Of a stretch of 40,228 nucleotides of DNA, positions 1 to 8,237 are shown piece by piece (within the stretch, counting starts at the first letter, position 1; the number at the start of each line of letters is the position of its first letter). This DNA comes from Chitinophagaceae bacterium (lineage in GTDB: Bacteria; Bacteroidota; Bacteroidia; Chitinophagales; Chitinophagaceae): the NCBI GenBank assembly GCA_014879565.1, contig JACSRW010000014.1:1-40228 (forward strand), in the 5' to 3' direction. The position numbers were made by a program, and so were the translations under genes. The notes beneath the pieces are model-generated. The model had not been told where the DNA came from and made no database searches. It saw nothing but the letters and a program-made list of their open reading frames with translations.

Positions 1-4
1 TCCG

Positions 5-37
5 TCGTCGGCAGCGTCAGATGTGTATAAGAGACAG
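5..37 (+). other. Sequencing-library transposon adapter (artefact)
   Basis: These 33 bases match the Nextera/Tn5 read-1 adapter, ending in the 19-base mosaic end (starts AGATGTGTATAAG, ends AGACAG). It is leftover library sequence, not genomic DNA. Bases 1-4 are probably also artefact. Genomic sequence begins near base 38, and 38-84 holds nothing I recognise. Confidence 0.97.
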
Positions 38-84
38 GTTGGAAATATATTACAACAGTCATGTTTATAAACAGCAACTCCGTA

Positions 85-711
85 CTATTTTCTTACTAAA
101 AAAATTCCGCCCAGCAGCACCAGGCCAAATATAATAAGGATGGCCCCATTTATCCGGTTCATGATATGGATATTATGGGGCGTGAGTTTATTCCGGATTT
201 TACCGGCGAGAAAAACTTTCAGCAGGTCGGCCAGCAGCACCAGGATCAGGGCCGTGGTATAGATGATAATCTTATGCCGGGTGGAGAAACGCAGCAGGGT
301 ACCGGAAATGGTAAACCAGAGAATGATCATTCCGGGATTCATCAGGTTCATAAAATAACCGGACAGGGAAATTTTCAGGAGATCTCTTTTCCGGTGTTTG
401 AAGACCAGTTTCCCGTCTTCATTCAGTTTGAGTTTTTTAAAATACAGAAAGTAAACGCCGAAGAGCATCAGCAATACACTGCCCGCGATACCAATCGGTT
501 TTTCAAAGGCAGTGAGCTGGAGAAAGGTTTCGGTGAAAACGGTGGAAAGCAGTACCAGGGTAATATCGCTGGCCGATACACCAAATGCGAAGGCCAGGCC
601 TCCCTTATGCCCGTTACTCAGGCTTTGTTTGATAACGGAAAAAAAGATCGGGCCGACGGAAAGACTCAGCAGCAGACCGAGGGTCAGACCTTTTAAAACG
701 GCTTCAGGCAT
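85..711 (-). CDS. LysE/RhtB-family amino-acid exporter
   Basis: A 208-residue polytopic inner-membrane protein of the LysE/RhtB translocator superfamily, which exports amino acids or related small metabolites. The N-terminus has the family pattern (hydrophobic helix, then SVGPIFFSVIKQSL), about six membrane segments, and a charged cytoplasmic loop near residues 92-112. Length is normal (about 205-220). An exact TAnnTTTG promoter element lies five bases before the ATG, so the mRNA is probably leaderless. The promoter overlaps the first heptamer of the neighbouring repeat array. The substrate cannot be told from sequence. Confidence 0.88.
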   Translation of the reverse strand: MPEAVLKGLTLGLLLSLSVGPIFFSVIKQSLSNGHKGGLAFAFGVSASDITLVLLSTVFTETFLQLTAFEKPIGIAGSVLLMLFGVYFLYFKKLKLNEDGKLVFKHRKRDLLKISLSGYFMNLMNPGMIILWFTISGTLLRFSTRHKIIIYTTALILVLLADLLKVFLAGKIRNKLTPHNIHIMNRINGAILIIFGLVLLGGIFLVRK

Positions 712-716
712 GAAAA

Positions 717-724
717 CAAAAGTA
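717..724 (-). promoter_or_regulatory. -7 promoter element of the LysE-type gene
   Basis: Reads TACTTTTG on the minus strand, an exact match to the Bacteroidota -7 consensus TAnnTTTG. It ends five bases before the ATG at 711, so transcription would begin at or next to the start codon. It overlaps the heptamer array beginning at 722. Confidence 0.6.
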
Positions 725-749
725 CGAAGTACGAACTACGAAGTACGAA
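722..749. repeat. Heptamer array A-left (4 x GTACGAA type)
   Basis: Four exact-length tandem 7-mers: GTACGAA, GTACGAA, CTACGAA, GTACGAA. The array lies 14 bases past the stop codon of the four-helix-bundle gene (764-1120) and is the inverted partner of 1181-1208. The two arrays enclose that gene. Confidence 0.95.
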
Positions 750-763
750 ATGAAAGCCGTCTG

Positions 764-1120
764 TTAAGAATTTTTTATTCTTGACCTGGTGCTGGTAATG
801 GAAGCAACTAGTATTTTTAAAATGGCTGTTCCTTCATCAATAAGCAGATTTATTCTTACTGAAAATTTTTCATTAAACCGATTTAACAGCTCCAGAAAAT
901 ACAGTGTTTCATCTGCTTCTTCCTCAGCAATTTTGAGTTTATTGATAAAATCTGCGTCTGATTTAGCACGTTTTGCGGCCCTGTAATTGGCGCCTATCGA
1001 GGAAGATGACCTGATGAGTTGGCTGGTATAAGCTTTGTTAAGTTGATTTTCGGGGAGATCGCGTATTAGCGTTGCTACTTCAACTGCAAAGTTGAAAGTT
1101 CTTTGTTTTAAATCATTCAT
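764..1120 (-). CDS. Four-helix-bundle protein (23S rRNA intervening-sequence protein family)
   Basis: A 118-residue, almost fully helical protein. It matches the four-helix-bundle/IVP family (often annotated S23 ribosomal protein): an N-terminal helix with VATLIRDLPENQ, then SQLIRSSSSIGANYRAA, then an acidic helix (KLKIAEEEADETLYFLELL). The family is named from ORFs inside spirochaete 23S rRNA intervening sequences and is structurally related to the Avd accessory protein of diversity-generating retroelements. Its function as a stand-alone gene is unknown. No rRNA gene or reverse transcriptase is nearby. Inverted heptamer arrays at 722-749 and 1181-1208 flank it symmetrically, 14 bases after the stop and 60 bases before the start, so it may be the cargo or driver of a small repetitive element. 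Confidence 0.88.
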   Translation of the reverse strand: MNDLKQRTFNFAVEVATLIRDLPENQLNKAYTSQLIRSSSSIGANYRAAKRAKSDADFINKLKIAEEEADETLYFLELLNRFNEKFSVRINLLIDEGTAILKILVASITSTRSRIKNS

Positions 1121-1180
1121 AGAAGGTTCAGGTTTATAGCGGTAATCTTTCAGGCAGAGCGTATCAAACTTGCCGGACGT

Positions 1181-1208
1181 TTCGTACTTCGTATTTCGTA
1201 GTTCGTAC
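1181..1208. repeat. Heptamer array A-right (4 x TTCGTAC type)
   Basis: Four tandem 7-mers: TTCGTAC, TTCGTAT, TTCGTAG, TTCGTAC. Read in reverse complement this is the same unit as array 722-749, so the pair forms inverted arms around the four-helix-bundle gene. It lies 15 bases past the stop codon of the GH3-family gene. Confidence 0.95.
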
Positions 1209-1223
1209 TTCTTAATTGCTCCC

Positions 1224-2756
1224 TCAAACCTCTCCTGTATTCAAATACCTCTCCCATTCCTCCAGCATCTTTCCTTTCATCACCCGGGGAAATTTGTGCT
1301 GGCTGCCGAGTTTGCCCTTGAGTTCCATAAAGTGCAGGAACTTTTCTTCGGGAAGAATTTCGAGGAAGACCTCTTTCAGGGCGCTGTCTCTCTCTGTGGC
1401 ATAATCGTCATTTAAGGCGCGCAGGTGGAAATCAATCCGCTGGCGGACTGCTTCGGGATCGAGGGTATCATTGGTGCCGATATACCAGCGGTGTGCGAAA
1501 AAGTTCTGGTAAGGGAAACCTACTACGGTGTATTCCGGAATACAGGCATTGAATTCGTCACTGACCATTTCAATCGCCTTGTTCATATTGTCTACACTCA
1601 AGTGTTCGCCGGTAAGACTGAGGAAGTGTTTGGTGCGGCCGGTGATCACCACTTCATTCCGTTCCAGGTCGGTGAATTTCACAGTATCGCCAATCAGGTA
1701 ACGCCAGGAACCTGCATTGGTACTCATCAGCAGGGCATACTCTTTTCCTTCCTCCACCTCATGGATCATTTTAGCATCGGGATTGGCCACTATATGCCCG
1801 TCGTGATCAAAATTCTTATCATCAAAGGGTACAAATTCAAAGAAGATATTATTGTTCAGGATCAGTTGCATGCCTTTGGCATGCTCCCGGGTTTTGTAGC
1901 CGATAAAACCCTCGCTGGAGAGATAATTTTCAATATAGACGATGGGTTTGCCCAGCAGCCGCTCAAAGCCTTTTTTATAGGGCTCAAACGCCACCCCGCC
2001 ATGGACAAAAAAGCTGAAGTTGGGCCAGATATCATGAATATTTTTCACCTTGTAATGCTCAATCACCATTTCCATACACATCTGGCACCAGGCCGGTACC
2101 CCGACAATATAACCGATATCCCATTCTTTCGCGTGCTCAACGATTTCGTGGAGTTTTTGGTTCCAGTCGCTCATCGCCGCAATCCGCCCGCCGGGTTTGT
2201 AAAAGGTCTGGAACCAGAACGGTCTTTTTTTCGCGAGAATACCACTGAGGTCACCGGCGTACCAGCCGGCTTTGCCTTTTTTCAGATCCGTAGCTCCGCC
2301 CAGCATCAGGAAACCCTTGGTCATGGCTTTTTTATTGGCCTCTTCGTATTTGATCAGGCTTATAAGCTGGCGGATATAATTGATCGTATTGCTGCGCAGC
2401 AATTCGCTGGTAACGGGAATGTATTTACTGGCGGCTTCGGAAGTACCGGAGCTGAGCGCGTAATACTTGATCTTTCCCGGCCAGGTTACATCAGGTACGC
2501 CGTCGAGGGTTTTTTTCCACCACTCTTCATAGATCTTATTGTAATCATGTACGGGTACCAGTTCCTGGAATTTTTTGCCGGGATGTTTGCTCAGCAGGGC
2601 CTCGTCAAAATGATAGCGCTGGCCGAATTCGGTAAAGCGGGCTTTCTTCAGCAATTTCTTCAGCACCCGCAACTGCTGCCGGCGTGCGTCGTTGGGAGGC
2701 AGACGCAGGGCAGCGGCAATCGCTTTCGGAATCCTGATATCAATAATCGTGGCCAT
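1224..2756 (-). CDS. GH3 auxin-responsive-promoter family protein (acyl-adenylating)
   Basis: A 510-residue cytosolic protein of the GH3 family, part of the acyl-adenylate-forming superfamily. Plant members join amino acids to acidic hormones; the role of the common Bacteroidota members is not established. The ATP-binding motif I is visible as YYALSSGTSEAASKYIP (SSGTS at residues 102-106). A later motif is YLSSEGFIGY, and the region with LIGDTVKFTDLE and ITGRTKHFLSLTGEHLS is the typical C-terminal hinge. Length is normal for bacterial members. It begins with ATG at 2756, about 20 bases past a promoter-like element. It is probably monocistronic, because the next gene downstream is separated by a repeat array. 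Confidence 0.9.
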   Translation of the reverse strand: MATIIDIRIPKAIAAALRLPPNDARRQQLRVLKKLLKKARFTEFGQRYHFDEALLSKHPGKKFQELVPVHDYNKIYEEWWKKTLDGVPDVTWPGKIKYYALSSGTSEAASKYIPVTSELLRSNTINYIRQLISLIKYEEANKKAMTKGFLMLGGATDLKKGKAGWYAGDLSGILAKKRPFWFQTFYKPGGRIAAMSDWNQKLHEIVEHAKEWDIGYIVGVPAWCQMCMEMVIEHYKVKNIHDIWPNFSFFVHGGVAFEPYKKGFERLLGKPIVYIENYLSSEGFIGYKTREHAKGMQLILNNNIFFEFVPFDDKNFDHDGHIVANPDAKMIHEVEEGKEYALLMSTNAGSWRYLIGDTVKFTDLERNEVVITGRTKHFLSLTGEHLSVDNMNKAIEMVSDEFNACIPEYTVVGFPYQNFFAHRWYIGTNDTLDPEAVRQRIDFHLRALNDDYATERDSALKEVFLEILPEEKFLHFMELKGKLGSQHKFPRVMKGKMLEEWERYLNTGEV

Positions 2757-2776
2757 TCGTTACACAGTGTTAAACT

Positions 2777-2805
2777 TAAAGTTACGGATTGTTCATTGTT
2801 AGCAA
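2777..2805 (-). promoter_or_regulatory. Promoter of the GH3-family gene
   Basis: On the minus strand a TTG (2805-2803) is followed after 18 bases by TAACTTTA (2784-2777). This is one mismatch from the Bacteroidota TTG-N17-23-TAnnTTTG promoter. It would give a 5' leader of about 15 bases before the ATG at 2756. Confidence 0.5.
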
Positions 2806-2837
2806 CTGCGAATATACAGCAGCGGCCCGCCATTTGA

Positions 2838-4754
2838 TCAATCTCCCAGGTGCCGGTACAGCCGGCCGATGAGCTCCAGGTCTTTTTGCACGGTATAATC
2901 CCGGGCATACCAGAAATCAGTCATCTGCAGGCTCTCTGCCGAGATCACCTGCGGTTGTGAGAGGGGCAGTCCGTTACAGGCAATTATTCCCGGCCGCAGG
3001 GGAGGCAATCCCGCTGCTTTACCGGCATAACCTACCCAGGAATTTTTTCCGCTTATCACCCGGAAACAACGGCCCAGAAAAACAAAAGGCTTTTTCACCA
3101 GCCAGATATGCAGGGGAAAAAGAAGAATACCGGCGATAGCGATCCCGGTTTCAGCAAGTCTTCGCAGGCGTCTGTTATAGGGATCACTGATGCGGTATTG
3201 TTCTCTGGAAACTGATTCACCTGAACTGTCCTTCGAGTCACTCCCGATGATACTGTGACTTCCGTTGCTGTGTATTTTTGCGCTGATTCCTTCGGGCAAT
3301 TGCTCCAGCCGGGAGATAATCTCCTTATACGTTAATTGTCCCTGACAAAAAATGATTTCGCGGAAGGGCAGCATGGTGGCCAGGGAAGGCAGACTGCTTA
3401 TTTGCCCGGCTCCGCCGGTATCAGCTTCCGTTACAGCAATCCGGCCCAGAAAGGGCTGCCGGTAACCGGCTTCATTCAGTAATTGCTGAACCTGTTTTGT
3501 TTCCTGCTCCGAACCGGCCACCACATATACCTGGTGCTCTTCCTTTTCCCGTGCGCTGCTGAGTACCCCTGTTTTTACCAGCAAATACCGCAGGAGACTG
3601 ATCAGTACAAAGGCCGATATGGCTCCAAAAAGCACAATACCCCGGGAGAAACGGTACTGTTCGGGTAAAAGGGAATAAGCTGCCAGCAGGGTAATCACCG
3701 CGATGGCGGAAGCATGCAGTACTTCGTTCCGGCGGTACCATTTATCGTAGAGCCCGGCATAATAGGCGGTCAGTAGGAAAAAAACAGAATAGGCCGGAAA
3801 AGCGATCCATAAAAGCCGGTTTTCATACTCCATCTCGGGCCTCACCCATCCGGTCCAGGCCAGTTTTACCAGCCAGAATGATAAGAGGATCAATCCGGCA
3901 TCTATCAGGGGCAACCCGATCTTTTGTACAAAACGGCCGATTGCACTCAGACCCGCCCGCAGCCAGATCGCCAGGTGAATAAGTCCGTTGAAGATACCGG
4001 CTCTTTTACCTCCGTAATGTTTACGTACAAACAGGCTCATGGCCTGGTAAAACATCCGCACATAATTTATACTCGACTTCCGGGTACTTTCTCCTTTGAA
4101 ATGGATGATGGGGGTGTCGGCGAAATAATAATTCTTCCAGCCTGCTTTCTGTATCCGGTAACTCAGGTCCACATCCTCCCCGTACATAAAAAAACGTTCA
4201 TCAAAACCCCCGACCTGGTCCAGCACTTTCCGGGGGATCAGCATAAAGGCCCCGGCCAGCACATCCACTTCATTGTTTTTTTTCTCCTCCAGGTGACCCA
4301 GATGATAACGGGAAAAAACCGGGGAATGCGGAAACAGTTTGGAAAGACCAGTAAGCTTGTACAGGGAAGTCATGGGCGATGGGAAGGCCCGCTTGGATTC
4401 CCGGAGAAAACGCCCCGAGCCATCCAGCATCCGGCAGCCCAGTCCCCCGGCTTCCGGATGACTGCGGAAAAAAGCAAGGCATTGAGTAAAACAGTCTTCC
4501 GGTACCAGGGTATCCGGATTCAGGAAAAGCACATAGGTTCCCCGGCTGGCGGCCAGTCCCTGGTTACAGGCCCTGGCAAAACCCAGGTTTTCGCTGTTGC
4601 GGATGAATTTCACCGCAGGAAAAAGAGGCTGCAGGTAGGCCAGGCTGTTGTCGGAAGAGCAGTTATCCACTACAATGATTTCCCCGTCGGTTTTCAGGGC
4701 CGCCTGTACGGAAAAAAGACACTGCTCCAGGAAGTGCTTCACATTATAATTCAC
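2838..4754 (-). CDS. GT2 glycosyltransferase fused to a degenerate phosphoglycosyl-transferase-like membrane domain
   Basis: The N-terminal 250 residues are a family-2 glycosyltransferase of the rhamnosyltransferase/WbbL type. Visible motifs are IIVVDNCSSDNS (nucleotide-binding), FLNPDTLVPED (DxD-like, about residue 77) and FFMYGEDVDLSYRIQKAGW (about 187-205). Then come about four membrane segments (270-395), a Rossmann-like stretch with YVVAGSEQETKQVQ, and a C-terminal part resembling the membrane hairpin and tail of WbaP/WcaJ-type sugar-phosphate transferases (RRLRRLAETGIAIAG, then KNSWVGYAGKAAGLPPLRPG). I do not see the family's acidic active-site pair, so this half may be inactive. It probably acts in surface polysaccharide assembly. 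The listed start is a GTG, but the conserved first strand SVIIVNYN begins upstream. The frame stays open to a stop at 4809-4811 without ATG, GTG or TTG. A CTG at 4775 giving (M)ELSVIIVNYN is the likely true start. Confidence 0.8.
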   Translation of the reverse strand: MNYNVKHFLEQCLFSVQAALKTDGEIIVVDNCSSDNSLAYLQPLFPAVKFIRNSENLGFARACNQGLAASRGTYVLFLNPDTLVPEDCFTQCLAFFRSHPEAGGLGCRMLDGSGRFLRESKRAFPSPMTSLYKLTGLSKLFPHSPVFSRYHLGHLEEKKNNEVDVLAGAFMLIPRKVLDQVGGFDERFFMYGEDVDLSYRIQKAGWKNYYFADTPIIHFKGESTRKSSINYVRMFYQAMSLFVRKHYGGKRAGIFNGLIHLAIWLRAGLSAIGRFVQKIGLPLIDAGLILLSFWLVKLAWTGWVRPEMEYENRLLWIAFPAYSVFFLLTAYYAGLYDKWYRRNEVLHASAIAVITLLAAYSLLPEQYRFSRGIVLFGAISAFVLISLLRYLLVKTGVLSSAREKEEHQVYVVAGSEQETKQVQQLLNEAGYRQPFLGRIAVTEADTGGAGQISSLPSLATMLPFREIIFCQGQLTYKEIISRLEQLPEGISAKIHSNGSHSIIGSDSKDSSGESVSREQYRISDPYNRRLRRLAETGIAIAGILLFPLHIWLVKKPFVFLGRCFRVISGKNSWVGYAGKAAGLPPLRPGIIACNGLPLSQPQVISAESLQMTDFWYARDYTVQKDLELIGRLYRHLGD

Positions 4755-4872
4755 TATGATAACCGAGAGCTCCAGGGAATTAATCTTATGGCACGAAGTA
4801 AGCCGATTTTACCAAGAGTGCAAAATAGCCGGAACCGGCAGGATTTGATTTCCGATAAAGCCTGCCCGGGTC

Positions 4873-4880
4873 TATCTTTG
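4873..4880 (+). promoter_or_regulatory. -7 promoter element of the inositol-monophosphatase/thiL operon
   Basis: TATCTTTG, an exact match to TAnnTTTG, ends only three bases before the ATG at 4884. This favours a leaderless transcript and supports that ATG over any upstream extension. Confidence 0.65.
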
Positions 4881-4883
4881 CCC

Positions 4884-5663
4884 ATGCTTAAAACCGCACT
4901 ACTGGAGGCCGCCCGGGCCGGCGCCGCTGAAATCATGCGCTTTTTCAACGGGGAATTTGTGATCAGCAACAAGGAAGGAGTGAATAACCTGGTAACCGAG
5001 GCTGATCATGCATCGGAAAAAGCGATTCTGGCTGCCATCCGGCAATATTTTCCCGATCACCAGGTGCTGGCTGAAGAAACCGGTGAAATCATTCAGGAGT
5101 CCGATTACAAGTGGATCATTGACCCCATTGACGGAACGGTGAATTTTGCCCATGGCATTCCGCTGAACTGTGTATCCATTGCCATTGAACACAAAGGAGC
5201 AATTATCATGGGCGCCGTCTATAATCCCCATCTCAACGAGTTTTTCTTTGCGGAAAAAGGAAAGGGGGCTTTTCTCAACGATAAACCCATCCGGGTAAGC
5301 GAGGAAAGTTCAGCGGTGAAAGCCTGCCTTGTAACCGGGTTTCCTTACACATATATAAATATGCCCAATGGTCCGCTGGAAGTTTTTGACCGCTTTATCC
5401 GCAAAGGGGTGCCGGTCCGCAGACTGGGCTCGGCCGCGATTGATTTATGCTGGGTGGCAGCCGGCCGCTTTGATGGATTTTATGAACATAAACTGGAGGC
5501 CTGGGACAGTGCCGCGGGCAGTCTGATGGTAACGGAAGCCGGGGGACGCATCACTGATTTTACCGGCGCCGCCTATTCCGTTTACCAGCACCGGGTGCTG
5601 GCCACCAACGGGAAAATACATGATGAAATGCTGGCGGTTATCAATAATGAAAAAGAACTATGA
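4884..5663 (+). CDS. Inositol monophosphatase family protein
   Basis: A 259-residue Mg-dependent sugar-phosphate phosphatase of the IMPase/SuhB/CysQ superfamily. The metal-binding motifs are complete: AEETGE (Glu at about 65), WIIDPIDGTVNF (Asp80 and Asp83) and LEAWDSAAG near the C-terminus. The substrate could be inositol-1-phosphate or another small phosphate; sequence alone does not decide. The frame is open far upstream (from 3924), but that stretch lies antisense to the glycosyltransferase gene. The promoter at 4873-4880 and the normal family length fix the start at 4884. The stop overlaps the next ATG by ATGA, so it is translationally coupled to thiL. Confidence 0.93.
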   Translation: MLKTALLEAARAGAAEIMRFFNGEFVISNKEGVNNLVTEADHASEKAILAAIRQYFPDHQVLAEETGEIIQESDYKWIIDPIDGTVNFAHGIPLNCVSIAIEHKGAIIMGAVYNPHLNEFFFAEKGKGAFLNDKPIRVSEESSAVKACLVTGFPYTYINMPNGPLEVFDRFIRKGVPVRRLGSAAIDLCWVAAGRFDGFYEHKLEAWDSAAGSLMVTEAGGRITDFTGAAYSVYQHRVLATNGKIHDEMLAVINNEKEL

Positions 5664-6694
5664 GTAAAGAAAGAACTGAAATCAGCAGCCTGGGTGAATT
5701 TGGTCTGATAGAACACCTCACCCGGAATATTGAATTGCAAAACGCCTCTTCTGTATTGGGTGTGGGAGATGACGCGGCTGTGGTGGATCATTTTGGCCGG
5801 CAAACAGTACTCACTACAGATCTCCTGCTGGAAGGCGTACACTTTGACCTGATTTATACCCCCCTGAAGCACCTGGGATATAAAAGTGTCATTGCCAACC
5901 TGAGTGATATTTATGCCATGAACGCGGTGCCCACCCAGATCCTGCTCAGTATCGGCATCAGCAACCGCTTCAGCGTGGAGGCTTTGGATGAATTCTATGA
6001 AGGGGTGTATGCGGCCTGTGAAAAGTATGGAGTAGACCTGGTGGGAGGTGATACCACGTCTTCCCAGAAGGGACTCGTGATTTCCGTTACAGCTATTGGC
6101 GAAGTGGCTCCCGGTAATTTTGTGAAGAGAAGTACGGCCCGGCCCGGCGACCTGCTCTGTGTAAGCGGCGATCTCGGGGCTGCCTATGTGGGACTGCTCT
6201 TCCTGGAGCGGGAAAAAAAGATATTCCTGGAAAGTCCCGGTGTTCAGCCCGACCTGGAGGGAGAGTCCTATGTAATTGGTCGTCTCCTGAAACCGGAGGC
6301 CCGGAAAGACATCATCGCCTTTTTTGCGGAGAATAAGATCCTGCCCACGTCCATGATGGATATCAGCGACGGGCTCAGTTCCGAAATCCTGCATATCTGT
6401 AAGGAAAGCAACTGCGGCTGCGTATTATACGAGGATAAAATCCCTGTTTCTGAGGAAATGCGGAATGCGGCCTTTAAATTTGAAATAGATCCGACCGCCT
6501 GCGCGTTAAGCGGGGGAGAGGATTATGAACTGCTTTTTACCGTGGCCCAGTCAGACTATGAAAAACTGGTGCTGAATGAGCAGATCAGCGTGGTGGGGTA
6601 TATTACAGAAGCGGAACAGGGAGCCCATATCCAGACCCGCGGAGGTAATAAACACGCTATCACAGCCCAGGGATGGAATCATCTCCGGGGATAA
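5660..6694 (+). CDS. thiL: Thiamine-monophosphate kinase
   Basis: ThiL phosphorylates thiamine monophosphate to thiamine diphosphate, the last step of cofactor synthesis. The 344 residues carry the PurM/ThiL-type ATP-binding features: LGVGDDAAVV (residues 33-42), TTDLLLEGVHFDL, SDIYAMNAVP, LVGGDTTSS and MMDISDGLSSEI, with LSGGEDYELLFTV near the C-terminus. Length is normal (320-350). It overlaps the upstream phosphatase gene by four bases (ATGA). No other thiamine genes are in the window, so the pairing does not indicate a thiamine locus. Confidence 0.95.
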   Translation: MSKERTEISSLGEFGLIEHLTRNIELQNASSVLGVGDDAAVVDHFGRQTVLTTDLLLEGVHFDLIYTPLKHLGYKSVIANLSDIYAMNAVPTQILLSIGISNRFSVEALDEFYEGVYAACEKYGVDLVGGDTTSSQKGLVISVTAIGEVAPGNFVKRSTARPGDLLCVSGDLGAAYVGLLFLEREKKIFLESPGVQPDLEGESYVIGRLLKPEARKDIIAFFAENKILPTSMMDISDGLSSEILHICKESNCGCVLYEDKIPVSEEMRNAAFKFEIDPTACALSGGEDYELLFTVAQSDYEKLVLNEQISVVGYITEAEQGAHIQTRGGNKHAITAQGWNHLRG

Positions 6695-6719
6695 AAACTG
6701 TTAAACCTTTCTGTGTTCA

Positions 6720-8237
6720 ATGAGGAATATCCGTACGGTTTTCCTGTGTACAGTATTGTTCGCCTCCTGCAGCGTGAACAAATCTTCCTTTTCACCGCAG
6801 CGTAAATACGCCCCGGAACAACTGCAGCGGGATTTTCATATTTACCGGACGATCCTGGAAGAATACCATCCTTCTCTTTACTGGTATATCAGCCGTGACA
6901 GCCTGAACAGTTATTTTGAAAAAGGGAAAGCCGCGCTGAAGGATTCGCTCACCGAACCGGAATTCCGCAAAATACTGGCCTATATCACCGCAAAAATCAG
7001 TTGCGGACACACCAGTATACGGAATTCCAAAGCCTGGAACCGGTATTATGATACGGCCCGTCTCACCGGGATGTTTCCGCTGAGTATGAAAGTGTGGAAT
7101 GATACTATGGTGGTGACGGCCAATCTGAATCGCCGGGACAGTGTGCTGCGGAGAGGCACTCCGGTTATAAAAATCAACGGCAAACCAATCGCTCAAATTA
7201 CGGATACCCTTTTCCGTTATATATCCACCGACGGGTATAATCTGACCCATAAATATCAGTCACTCAGCAACCGTGGCTATTTCGGATCGCTGTACCAGCA
7301 GGTTTTCGGGTCTTCACCGGTTTATACGATAGAATACCTTGACAGTACCGGCTCGGCCCGCGGGCTGAATGTGCCCCTGTATAATCCGCAGGCAGATACA
7401 GCGGGCAGAATGGCTATCCGGCCCCCGGCCAGGATTCCGCGTCCTACCAAAAAAGAGCGGAAAAGACAACAGATCAGCACAATCCGCCTGCTGCGGATAG
7501 ATACCGCCGGCCGTTCCGCAATGATGACCCTTTCCACTTTCGGGAAGGGCTATGGCCTCCGCAAATTTTTCCGGCAGTCATTCCGGGCAATGGAAAAACA
7601 CGGGATCGCTCACCTGATCATTGATGTGCGGGGGAATGGTGGCGGTAATGTAAACAACTCTACCCTGCTGACCCGGTACCTGGCCGACAAGCCCTTCCGG
7701 ATAGCGGATTCCCTTTATGCCATACGGAAAAGAGGCACTTATGACCGGTATATAAAAAACCAGTTCTGGAACCGTTTATTTATTTCGGTATTCACCCGCC
7801 GGAAAAGAGACGGGCTCTATCATTTCGGGTATTTTGAGAAGAAGAATTTTCAGCCCAAATCCCGGAATCATTTTGCGGGTAAAACCTATATCGTAACCGG
7901 GGGTAATTCTTTTTCAGCCACAACACTGTTTGCATCCGCGCTGATCCGGCAGGAAAATGTGCTGGTAGTAGGTGAAGAAACGGGCGGCGGGGCCTATGGA
8001 AATTCCGCCTGGCTGATACCTGATGTAAAACTGCCGGAAACCGGAGTTCGTTTCCGGCTGCCGCTTTTCCGGCTCGTCATTGACAAATCACTGCCGAAAG
8101 ATGGCCGGGGTGTAAGGCCTGAAGTATATTCATTACCCAGTATTGAAGCCATCCGGCGCAATGCTGATTTTAAAATAGAAAAGGTAATGGAACTGATCCG
8201 GGCCGATCAGGCACAAAAAAACGACCCCGGACTGTAG
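6720..8237 (+). CDS. S41-family peptidase lipoprotein
   Basis: A 505-residue exported protein with a lipoprotein signal peptide (lipobox LFASC, Cys17). The TSPc/S41 protease domain fills the C-terminal half: LIIDVRGNGGGN, then TGGNSFSATTLFAS with the probable nucleophile Ser397, then VVGEETGGGAYGNS. The position where CtpA-type enzymes have a catalytic lysine is a glycine-rich loop, as in the tricorn-like S41B branch. The N-terminal half is helical, with SCGHTSIRNSKAW, and a PDZ-like segment (GTPVIKINGKPI) precedes the protease domain. It begins 25 bases after thiL and may be read from the same operon. Its last codons lie inside a hairpin that ends the opposing nfu transcript. Confidence 0.88.
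   Translation: MRNIRTVFLCTVLFASCSVNKSSFSPQRKYAPEQLQRDFHIYRTILEEYHPSLYWYISRDSLNSYFEKGKAALKDSLTEPEFRKILAYITAKISCGHTSIRNSKAWNRYYDTARLTGMFPLSMKVWNDTMVVTANLNRRDSVLRRGTPVIKINGKPIAQITDTLFRYISTDGYNLTHKYQSLSNRGYFGSLYQQVFGSSPVYTIEYLDSTGSARGLNVPLYNPQADTAGRMAIRPPARIPRPTKKERKRQQISTIRLLRIDTAGRSAMMTLSTFGKGYGLRKFFRQSFRAMEKHGIAHLIIDVRGNGGGNVNNSTLLTRYLADKPFRIADSLYAIRKRGTYDRYIKNQFWNRLFISVFTRRKRDGLYHFGYFEKKNFQPKSRNHFAGKTYIVTGGNSFSATTLFASALIRQENVLVVGEETGGGAYGNSAWLIPDVKLPETGVRFRLPLFRLVIDKSLPKDGRGVRPEVYSLPSIEAIRRNADFKIEKVMELIRADQAQKNDPGL

Noticed and set aside
764-1120. Intervening sequence within a 23S rRNA gene
   Set aside because: The protein family suggests it, but no rRNA sequence is present on either side.
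1425-2837. 470-codon plus-strand frame opposite the GH3-family gene
   Set aside because: It is antisense to a gene with clear family motifs, has no recognisable domain, and reflects codon bias.
3924-4883. In-frame upstream extension of the inositol-monophosphatase gene
   Set aside because: It overlaps the glycosyltransferase gene in antisense; the promoter at 4873-4880 and the family length place the start at 4884.
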